DNA of 64,000 nucleotides. It comes from Pseudomonas sp. UYIF39. Lineage in GTDB: Bacteria > Pseudomonadota > Gammaproteobacteria > Pseudomonadales > Pseudomonadaceae. The notes below the pieces were generated by a model. That model did not search any database and was not told where the DNA came from. It saw only the letters and a list, made by a program, of their open reading frames with translations. The position numbers and the translations under genes are program-made. The DNA lies in the NCBI RefSeq assembly GCF_029963765.1, contig NZ_JALBYU010000004.1, positions 186,001-250,000 of the forward strand, read 5' to 3'. Of the stretch, positions 19,257 to 26,009 are shown piece by piece (the first letter of the stretch is position 1; each line of letters opens with the position of its first letter).

Positions 19257-20798
19257 TCAAACCGGCTGCAATTTCTGTTCGAAAACAGAGACCCCATCCA
19301 AATCCCGCAACACCACACTCATCTCCCCCGTCTGCCCATCAATATTCACCTCACCAAAAAACTGAAACCCGGCAAACGGCGAGGTGTTCTGTGCCGGTGG
19401 TGCTTTCTCGAACACCACCTCGGGACCAAAGGTCTTATCCAGCGAATCAGGCCCGAAACTCCCCGCGTTCAAAGGCCCGGCGACAAACTCCCAGAACGGC
19501 TCGAAATCCTGAAACGCCGCACGGTCCGGGTGGTAATGGTGCGCTGCGCAGTAATGCACATCCGCCGTCAGCCAGACAAAATTGCGCACCTGCTGCGCCC
19601 GCAGAAAACCCAACAATTCAGCGATTTCCAGCTCTCGCCCCTGGGCCGGTCCCGGTTCGCCATTGGCCACCGCTTCCCAGCGCGGCACTCCGGGGCTGAC
19701 TTCGCCATCCGGCACACCGAGGCCAATCGGCATATCAGCAGCAATGACTTTCCACTGGGCCTTGGAGGCCTTCAACTCACGTTTGAGCCAGTCCAGTTGT
19801 TCACGTCCGAGAAACGGTTTTGCGTCACCGAGGTTGGCGTCATTGGCCCCGCGATAGCTGCGCATATCGAGCACGAACACATCGAGCAACGGACCGTAAC
19901 CGAGCTTGCGATAAATCCGCCCGCCGCCATCGGCGCTCTGCAACCTCATGGGTGCGTATTCGAGCCAGGCCTGACGCGCGCGATCGACCAGGCTGTGGAT
20001 ATCTTTGCTCTTGTAGCGATCATCCAACTGCTTGCCCGGCGACCAGTTGTTGACCACTTCATGATCGTCCCATTGCCAGATCTGCGGGACCTCGGCGTTG
20101 AAGCGGCGAATGTTTTCGTCCATCAGGTTGTAGCGGTAATTGCCGCGATATTCATCGAGGGTTTCGGCGACTTTGCTCTTGGCTTCAGTGGTGATGTTGC
20201 GCCACACGCGGCCGCTCTCTGTGGTGAGCTGCGCAGGTATGGGACCGTCGGCGTAGATGGTGTCGCCGCTGTGGATAAAGAAGTCTGGCAGGCGCAACCG
20301 CATGGCTTCGTAGATGCGCATGCCGCCGATGTCCGGGTTGATGCCGAAGCCCTGGCCGGCGGTGTCGCCACTCCAGACGAAACGGAGGTCGCGACGGGTT
20401 TGCGGCACGCTGCGCAGATGGCCGAACCAGGGTTCGCTGGCGACGCCGCTCTGGGCATCCTCGAAGTGCACACGGTAAAAAATCGCCTGGTCCGCGGGCA
20501 GGCCAGTGAGTTCGACCCGGGCAGTGAAATCAGTATTGGACACGGCCAATGGCGAGACAAAACGACGAGGGTTACTGAACAGGCTGCGGGTGTCCCACTC
20601 CACCACCATTCGCGCCGGGCGATCACAGCGGCTCCAGATCATCGCCCGATCGCCCAGCACGTCGCCGGACTGCACGCCATCGGTGAGTTGCGGCCGATCC
20701 TTGACCGAGGCAATGACCGCCGGCGCCAGGCCTGGCAACAACAGCCCGGCACCGACGGCTTGTATGACACGACGGCGACCGAGGTCGAATTCGCTCAT
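19257..20798 (-). CDS. phoD: PhoD-family alkaline phosphatase/phosphodiesterase, Tat-exported
   Basis: This 513-residue protein starts with a Tat signal (GRRRVIQAVGAG, about residues 7-18, then a hydrophobic stretch to PAVIA). A PhoD N-terminal domain and a calcineurin-like metallophosphatase core follow. Metal-site motifs are FVWSGDTAGQG, FIHSGDTIYADG, WDDHEVVNNW and WLTADVHYCAAHHY. PhoD enzymes hydrolyse phosphomonoesters or diesters in the periplasm or outside, usually with Ca and Fe. The gene stands alone; I see no Pho box I would call. Substrate is not determined by sequence. Confidence 0.87.
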   Translation of the reverse strand: MSEFDLGRRRVIQAVGAGLLLPGLAPAVIASVKDRPQLTDGVQSGDVLGDRAMIWSRCDRPARMVVEWDTRSLFSNPRRFVSPLAVSNTDFTARVELTGLPADQAIFYRVHFEDAQSGVASEPWFGHLRSVPQTRRDLRFVWSGDTAGQGFGINPDIGGMRIYEAMRLRLPDFFIHSGDTIYADGPIPAQLTTESGRVWRNITTEAKSKVAETLDEYRGNYRYNLMDENIRRFNAEVPQIWQWDDHEVVNNWSPGKQLDDRYKSKDIHSLVDRARQAWLEYAPMRLQSADGGGRIYRKLGYGPLLDVFVLDMRSYRGANDANLGDAKPFLGREQLDWLKRELKASKAQWKVIAADMPIGLGVPDGEVSPGVPRWEAVANGEPGPAQGRELEIAELLGFLRAQQVRNFVWLTADVHYCAAHHYHPDRAAFQDFEPFWEFVAGPLNAGSFGPDSLDKTFGPEVVFEKAPPAQNTSPFAGFQFFGEVNIDGQTGEMSVVLRDLDGVSVFEQKLQPV

Positions 20799-20863
20799 GG
20801 TGTTCTCCCTGAAAAGGAAAACTTAAGCATGTACGCATGACGCTGATGTGAAAATACGATCCC

Positions 20864-20953
20864 TGTAGGAGTGAGCTTGCTCGCGATAGCGGCGCAACAG
20901 TCACCAATTTCTTTGAATGTTAAACCGTCATCGCGAGCAAGCTCGCTCCCACA
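20864..20953. repeat. REP doublet (family A)
   Basis: Inverted copies of the GAGCTTGCTCGCGAT module (left arm from TGTAGGAGTGAGC, right arm ending CTCGCTCCCACA) flank about 30 nt. It lies between phoD and the DUF6124-like gene, just downstream of the latter. Confidence 0.85.
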
Positions 20954-20964
20954 GTATCCCGCGG

Positions 20965-21258
20965 CTAGCCGGGCGGATCGAGGTTATCCAGCACCCGGTT
21001 TACTGCGAGTTCTCCCAACATGATGGACTGCTGAATCCCCAGCAGTGTGTTGCACTGCGATCCTTGCAGAAATCTCGCGAAATCACTCGCCATGACATTT
21101 GCTGAGGCCAGCGATTCACAGGCGTATTCCAAAAACGTCCGGTTGTCGGTTTCGGGGGCGATGAAGAAGATTTTGCTGGGGATGCGTGTTTGGGAATCGA
21201 TTGATTCGGATGGAGCAGCCAGATCGGTGTCCGGCGGATTTGGTGTTGGCTTAAACAT
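20965..21258 (-). CDS. DUF6124-like small protein (short form)
   Basis: This 97-residue protein begins MFKPTPNPPDTD and contains PSKIFFIAPETDNRTFLEYA, then ESLASANVMASDFARFL and IQQSIMLGELAVNRVLDNL. That pattern is the small Pseudomonas family I know as DUF3077/DUF6124, usually about 120 residues; here part of the middle seems shorter. Function is unknown. The start at 21258 follows AGGAAT about ten nt upstream; the frame extends into the structured element but is not protein-like there. It is monocistronic. Confidence 0.65.
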   Translation of the reverse strand: MFKPTPNPPDTDLAAPSESIDSQTRIPSKIFFIAPETDNRTFLEYACESLASANVMASDFARFLQGSQCNTLLGIQQSIMLGELAVNRVLDNLDPPG

Positions 21259-21297
21259 TGGGAAGGTATTCCTGCTAGTAGTGCCGCAACCTGTCTC

Positions 21298-21396
21298 GCT
21301 ACTAAACGGAAGGGTGGCAGCTGTGCGCAAGTTAGTAGACCGGACACCTACCCAAAATCCGGCGCACCCGGGGGCGCCATGCGCACAGCTACCATC
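21298..21396 (-). promoter_or_regulatory. Structured element upstream of the DUF6124-like gene
   Basis: A long stem pairs 21313-21329 (GGTGGCAGCTGTGCGCA) with 21380-21396, 15 of 17 bases complementary. Inside it CCGGA/TCCGG and GCGC/GCGC hairpins fold. A competing 7-bp stem, CTACTAA (21299-21305) with TTAGTAG (21332-21338), spans the left arm, so the two folds exclude each other. It starts 40 nt upstream of the gene and lies in its probable 5' leader. It may be a cis-acting RNA; no known family is recognised. Confidence 0.5.
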
Positions 21397-21731
21397 AAGT
21401 GCAGACGAATGTCTGACTGAATGACGCTTGTGCAGCCATTTAGGAAGGAGAAGGGCGGGCTACTAAACCCGATCACTGAAGGGCAGTGACGGGAGTCAAG
21501 TTACCGATGGCCCCCAAAGCGCACAAGCCGGCGGATTCTGGCGCAGTTGTAGGCAACGACGCAACGTTCTGTAGCCCCAGGACGACGGCACTTTGATGCA
21601 AAACATCGCAGCTCCCGGCCCTTTCAAGGAATAGGAAATTTCAGCGCCATATTTGGGAAACGTCCTAACACCAGCCCTGAGCGAGCCAAGTAGGTTCGAG
21701 GCTCCCCAGCCATACTCAGAACAGGACGCCT
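21397..21731 (+). other. Intergenic region upstream of the bacteriocin remnant
   Basis: No gene is recognised. A further copy of the GCTACTAAAC motif found in the structured element occurs near 21459, followed by a TCACTG/CAGTGA hairpin (21473-21489). The last bases give an AGGA ribosome site 6-8 nt before the ATG at 21732. A promoter is not identifiable by eye. Confidence 0.4.
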
Positions 21732-22614
21732 ATGGCTCGCAACAAGGACATCCCGCAAGTCTGGGAGCATGGCGGTGGTACTGGTGGGGTCCTCGGCAAC
21801 GGGCGGCGTCATATCCCAACGTCTCGGCGGTTCTCTTGCACTGCGTCTACTAACAGGATCAGCCGTTGTGGCGACTGGTGCAGCGGTCGGGACAGTTGCG
21901 CTATTAATGCCGAACACCAGCCTTTCACCCGACAGCGCCTTCTACAAAAACGAGCAATACGCGACGCTGGAGGCGGGGCGAACCCTTGTGCGCATCAACG
22001 TGAAGACATTGCCGGATAGCTCAGTCAACGCTTACGGCTTTTACACAGGCGGGAAAAAAGACTGGGAGTTTGTCCCGGTTATCAAGGCCACTCAAGAAGG
22101 CGAGAAGTTTGTTGCTGACATCGGTAACGGGATTGGCCTGACTTGGACGCCAGCAGCGAATCCAGACGTTGTACTAGGAATTCCTGCATTGGAAGGCGCC
22201 CCGCAACTACCGTCTGTATGGGTGTACCCGCCCACCGAGCAAGCCAATAAAGCACTAGTGAACCCCGAGCATCCGCCCGAGTATCAGGATGCGATCATCT
22301 GATTCCCTGCAGATGCTGGACTTGAGCCGATCTATATTGTTCTGAGTGTGCCTGGAGACTACAAATACCGCCCTGCTCCTACGACACTCCCGGCTTTTCC
22401 AGATATAAAACCTGCTCCGTTAAAAACTTCAGTGCGTGGTGGTGGTAAAAAACGTCGGCGATGGAAAGATCCCTCAGGAAGGATTTATGAGTGGGACTCG
22501 CAACATGGCACCGTTGAGATGTACACCAAGCAAGGAAAACACCTTGGGGAGTACGACCCGCAAACAGGGGAGCAAACCAAGCCAGCTGACCCGTCTAGGA
22601 AAGTAGAAAAATGA
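21732..22614 (+). pseudogene. Broken S-type bacteriocin with colicin E3-type rRNase domain
   Basis: Three pieces of one gene are visible. (1) 21732 onward reads MARNKDIPQVWEHGGGTGG, a pyocin-like N-terminus with a good ribosome site; the frame is lost within about 50 codons. (2) From about 21770 to 22299, one frame over, lies a Pyocin_S-type domain (ALLMPNTSLSPDSAFYK, VRINVKTLPDSSVNAYGFYT, PPEYQDAII). (3) A TGA at 22300-22302 interrupts it where the family has Trp (AII-W-FPAD), and the same frame continues FPADAGLEPIY into a C-terminal rRNase domain, GRIYEWDSQHGTVEMY. The E3 catalytic Asp, His and Glu (D-x2-H-x3-E) are kept. At about 290 codons it is far shorter than intact relatives, so receptor and translocation regions are missing. 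Confidence 0.8.
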
Positions 22615-22841
22615 AACACGTAATAGAGGTCTTCGACAGACACAGTGAGGAACTTCTCCTGAGTGTGGAAATACCCAAAAGCCGTCACGAAGAGCTAGCA
22701 AAACTAATGGATTGGCAAACACCAGAGGATGAGTTTGATGGCTACGACCTTTCTCCAGAACAAGTGCAAACACTTGAAACCTGGACTGGCAAGATCCTGG
22801 GAGACGCAAACCACATCGTGCAGTTGGTGTGCGTTGATTGA
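22611..22841 (+). CDS. Putative bacteriocin immunity protein 1
   Basis: This 76-residue acidic protein starts 4 nt inside the end of the rRNase reading frame (ATGA overlap), the standard place for a bacteriocin immunity gene. It does not look like the classical colicin E3 immunity protein; it resembles a small family seen beside pseudomonad bacteriocins (possibly DUF7683). Visible features are IEVFDRHSEELLLSVEIP, LAKLMDW and YDLSPEQVQTLE. It should bind and block the rRNase domain. It is intact although the toxin gene is broken. Confidence 0.65.
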   Translation: MKHVIEVFDRHSEELLLSVEIPKSRHEELAKLMDWQTPEDEFDGYDLSPEQVQTLETWTGKILGDANHIVQLVCVD

Positions 22842-22855
22842 TTTACTCCACCGCC

Positions 22856-23098
22856 ATGAAATACGAACTGAAGTTTCAGATTTACGGAATACCTGAAAAC
22901 GATGACTTGGCTGTATTCGAGATGGATTTGTCCCGGTCCATTACAACGGATGCCCTGAAGCCAATAATGGCTTGGCATGAAGAAGAGGATGCCATGGCAA
23001 GCCATCGACTATCCGCCAAGCAGGTTACAGCCATTGAGAATCTCGCAATGATTGAACTCCCCAAGGAACTAATGCTGTATCTCAGCAGCTACGAGTGA
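22856..23098 (+). CDS. Putative immunity protein 2 (paralogue of the preceding gene)
   Basis: This 80-residue acidic protein begins MKYELKFQIYGIPEND. It shares a spaced pattern with the upstream protein: V/F-E-x, then (L/I)M-x-W-x3-E-D, a later L-S-x2-Q-V and (L/I)E. The similarity suggests the same fold and a tandem duplication. A TTG at 22838 overlapping the previous stop is an alternative start, giving six more residues; the ATG at 22856 has no good Shine-Dalgarno. Function as a second immunity protein, for a different toxin variant, is inferred from context. Confidence 0.55.
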   Translation: MKYELKFQIYGIPENDDLAVFEMDLSRSITTDALKPIMAWHEEEDAMASHRLSAKQVTAIENLAMIELPKELMLYLSSYE

Positions 23099-23200
23099 GC
23101 CTTGAATGGCGCGCAACTCAGGGCCTGGATTTAAAGAAAAATGCAGCATGGCGACGTTACCGGGACATGACACAGAAATCTGCCAACACCGCAGATCCCT

Positions 23201-23306
23201 TGTGGGAGCGGCGGTGCGGCGATCCGACTTGCTCGCGAAAGCGGTCTGACAGCCAACATAATTGCTGAATGTCAGTCCGTCATCGCGAGCAAGCTCGGCT
23301 CCCACA
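23201..23306. repeat. REP doublet (family A)
   Basis: Opposed copies of the TGTGGGAGC...GCTTGCTCGCG module flank about 40 nt, between the immunity genes and the convergent end of fruA. The left copy is degenerate (a GGCGGTGCGGCGATCC stretch replaces the usual GAGC). Confidence 0.8.
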
Positions 23307-23316
23307 GGGTGTGGTG

Positions 23317-25056
23317 TCAGGCGCTGACTGGCTCTATGGCCAGCTCAACGACCTCCGGCCGCTTGAGCACCGCATACACCACCGCCGTCAGCAAACTCCC
23401 GGCCACAATCGCCAGTAAATAAAGCAGCGCATGGTTGATCGCATTCGGGATCGCCAGTACGAACAACCCGCCGTGCGGCGCCATCAGTTTGCAGCCGAAA
23501 TACATCGACAACGCACCGGCCAGCGCACCACCGGCAATGCTCGCCGGAATCACCCGCAGCGGGTCCTTGGCGGCAAACGGAATCGCACCTTCCGAGATGA
23601 AGCACAACCCCAATACCAACGCCGCTTTACCGGCCTCGCGTTCGGTCTGAGCAAACTTGCGTCGCGCGATAAACGTAGCGATGCCCAAGCCAATCGGCGG
23701 CACCATGCCGGCCGCCATGGTCGCGGCCATCGGTGCATAACTTTGCGACGCCAGCAGCCCCACCGAGAATGCATACGCGGCTTTGTTGATCGGCCCGCCA
23801 AGGTCGACGCACATCATCCCACCCAGCAACACACCGAGCAGAATCGCGTTGGTGGTGCCCATGCTGTCGAGGAAATGCGTAAGGCCTTCGAGCATCCCGG
23901 CCACCGGTTTGCCCACCACGTAGATCATCACCAGACCAGTGAACAGACTCGCCAGCAACGGGATGATCAGGATCGGTTTCAGCGCCTCAAGACTTTGCGG
24001 CAAGCGCGCATAACGGTTGATCGCCTGCGCCGCATAACCGGCGATGAAACCGGCAATGATCCCACCGATGAAACCGGCCCCCAGGGTACTTGCCAGCAGA
24101 CCACCAATCATCCCCGGCGCCAGGCCCGGACGGTCTGCGATCGAGTAGGCGATGTAACCCGCCAGCAGCGGCACCATCAGCTTGAACGCGGTCTCGCCAC
24201 CGATCTGCATCAGCGCCGCCGCCAATGTGCCCGGCTCCTTGAACGCAGTGATGCCGAACACGAACGACAAGGCGATCATCAGACCGCCCGCCACCACCAT
24301 CGGCAGCATGAACGACACGCCGGTCAGCAGGTGTTTGTAGACGCCGGTTTTCTCTTGCTTGGCCGGGCCTTTGGCACCGCTCGAAGCGGTTTCCTGCGTG
24401 CCTTCGGCCAACGCTTTGTTCAGCGTCGCTTCGGCTTGTTTGAGGGCGATGCCGGTGCCGCAACGGTAAATTTTCTTGCCGGCGAAACGCTCGGTGGCGA
24501 CTTCGATATCGCAGGCCAGCAGCACCACGTCCGCATCGGCAATCGCCGCTGCACTCAACGGATTGCGCGCACCGACTGAGCCCTGGGTTTCCACTTGCAG
24601 GTCGTAGCCCAAACGCTTGGCCGCTTGCTGCAAGGCTTCAGCGGCCATGAAGGTGTGAGCGACGCCGGTCGGGCACGCCGTAATCGCAACCAAACGCGGG
24701 GCGTTTTTTACGGGGGCGACAGGCTCGACCACGGCGTCGGGGGCGACGTAAACCTGAGCCTCTTCGGCCCCGCGACGCAGCACCGCTTCAACATCTTGCA
24801 GGGCTTGCGCCGGGGTACTCTGGAACACCCGCTTGCCGACGAATCGCGACATATCCACCGGCGCGCTGGTCACCAGCAACACCCACTCGGCGGCCTCGAT
24901 CGTGGCCGCCGACAATTGGCGTTCAGGGTGCGCGGCATCGTTGACTTCGACACTGGTGCTCCAGCCCTGACGCTGGGCCGCTGCATCAAGCAAACGGGCG
25001 CACAGCACACTGGTGACCATGCCGTTCGGGCAGGCCGTAACAATGGCTAACTTCAT
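23317..25056 (-). CDS. fruA: Fructose PTS permease EIIB'BC
   Basis: This 579-residue inner-membrane enzyme imports fructose and phosphorylates it to fructose-1-phosphate. Two IIB-like domains come first: VTACPNGMVTS (Cys9) and the catalytic ITACPTGVAHTFMAAEAL (Cys128). The IIC channel from about residue 245 has some eight to ten helices (for example LTGVSFMLPMVVAGGLMIAL). The start is the ATG at 25056; the frame runs on upstream inside fruK but is not family-like. It is last in fruB-fruK-fruA, 11 nt after fruK. Confidence 0.94.
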   Translation of the reverse strand: MKLAIVTACPNGMVTSVLCARLLDAAAQRQGWSTSVEVNDAAHPERQLSAATIEAAEWVLLVTSAPVDMSRFVGKRVFQSTPAQALQDVEAVLRRGAEEAQVYVAPDAVVEPVAPVKNAPRLVAITACPTGVAHTFMAAEALQQAAKRLGYDLQVETQGSVGARNPLSAAAIADADVVLLACDIEVATERFAGKKIYRCGTGIALKQAEATLNKALAEGTQETASSGAKGPAKQEKTGVYKHLLTGVSFMLPMVVAGGLMIALSFVFGITAFKEPGTLAAALMQIGGETAFKLMVPLLAGYIAYSIADRPGLAPGMIGGLLASTLGAGFIGGIIAGFIAGYAAQAINRYARLPQSLEALKPILIIPLLASLFTGLVMIYVVGKPVAGMLEGLTHFLDSMGTTNAILLGVLLGGMMCVDLGGPINKAAYAFSVGLLASQSYAPMAATMAAGMVPPIGLGIATFIARRKFAQTEREAGKAALVLGLCFISEGAIPFAAKDPLRVIPASIAGGALAGALSMYFGCKLMAPHGGLFVLAIPNAINHALLYLLAIVAGSLLTAVVYAVLKRPEVVELAIEPVSA

Positions 25057-25067
25057 GACAAACCCTC

Positions 25068-26009
25068 TTATTGTTCTGTCAGGGTGCGCATGCGCACGCC
25101 CTGTTCGAGCCGCGCCAACTGCGTGGCGTCGCCAATACCGAAACCGATCTGGGTGACCGCCATCGCGGCAATCGCCGTGGCGGTGCGCAAGGTCTGTTCC
25201 GGCGTGTCGGCGCTGAGCAAACCGTGGAGCATGCCGGCCAGCAACGAATCGCCTGCGCCCACTGTGCTGACGACACTGACCTTGGGCGGCGTGGCATGCA
25301 TCGCCGAGCCGACACTGAACCAGTTCACGCCATCGGCGCCGTCGGAGATCACCACGTGCTCGATGCCTTGAGCGTGCAAGCGGCTCGCGGCGTGCGCTTG
25401 CGCAGCCACCGAAACCACCTCGCAGCCCAACACATCGGCCAGTTCTTCGGTGTTCGGCTTGATCAGCCAAGGGCCTGCCGTGAGCGCCGCCCGCAAGGCT
25501 TCACCACTGGTGTCCAGCGCCACGTTCAGACCGAGATTTTTCAAACGCGTAATCAACGCCTGCAACCATTGAGGGCTGATGCCTTGGGGCAGGCTGCCGG
25601 CAACGACGACCGCGTCATGCCCGGGTGCTATCTGATCAAGTCGATCAAGCAACGCCTGCTGCGCGACTTCACTGACCAAGGGTCCGGGACCGTTGATGTC
25701 GGTGATGCGCCCATCGCTTTCCGCCAGTTTGATGTTGCTGCGCGTCTCACCCGGAACACGGATGAACGCATCGACAAACCCGCGTTTGGCGAAAAGCGTT
25801 TCGAACGCTTGAAGGTTGTCTTCCCCGAGGAAACCGCTGACCGTGAGCTGATGCCCGAGGTCCGCCAGCACTTGTGCCACGTTCACGCCTTTACCGGCGG
25901 CATGCGTGTGCATCTCGTCGCTTCGGTTGACTTGGCCGGGGGCAAGTAGCGGCAACTGGACCGTAAGGTCCAGCGCCGGGTTGAGGGTCAGGGTCAGGAT
26001 CTTGGCCAT
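25068..26009 (-). CDS. fruK: 1-phosphofructokinase
   Basis: This 313-residue cytoplasmic PfkB-family kinase turns fructose-1-phosphate into fructose-1,6-bisphosphate. The N-terminal TLTLNPALDLT signature, HAAGKGVNVAQVLADLG and the catalytic VSTVGAGDSLLAGML near residue 250 are present. Its ATG overlaps the stop of fruB, so translation is coupled. Its substrate, fructose-1-phosphate, is also the ligand that releases FruR from the operator at 29016-29027. Confidence 0.95.
   Translation of the reverse strand: MAKILTLTLNPALDLTVQLPLLAPGQVNRSDEMHTHAAGKGVNVAQVLADLGHQLTVSGFLGEDNLQAFETLFAKRGFVDAFIRVPGETRSNIKLAESDGRITDINGPGPLVSEVAQQALLDRLDQIAPGHDAVVVAGSLPQGISPQWLQALITRLKNLGLNVALDTSGEALRAALTAGPWLIKPNTEELADVLGCEVVSVAAQAHAASRLHAQGIEHVVISDGADGVNWFSVGSAMHATPPKVSVVSTVGAGDSLLAGMLHGLLSADTPEQTLRTATAIAAMAVTQIGFGIGDATQLARLEQGVRMRTLTEQ

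Noticed and set aside
21769..22302. Independent 177-residue gene starting at ATG 21769
   Set aside because: GGGAG lies only one base before this ATG, too close to work, while a proper ribosome site and a pyocin-like N-terminus start at 21732 in another frame. It is better read as the middle of a broken bacteriocin.
22838..22855. TTG start for the second immunity-like gene
   Set aside because: It would give perfect overlap with the previous stop, but ATG 22856 aligns with the start of the paralogue (MK-). Neither has a strong ribosome site, so this is a preference, not proof.
19257..23306. Prophage or integrative element
   Set aside because: No integrase, attachment-site duplication or phage structural genes are visible; the segment is better explained as REP-flanked accessory genes.
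24595..25050. FruA with a much longer N-terminus (717 residues from 25470)
   Set aside because: The extra part overlaps fruK in another frame and is Arg/His-rich; the MKLAIVTACPNG start at 25056 matches the IIB domain.
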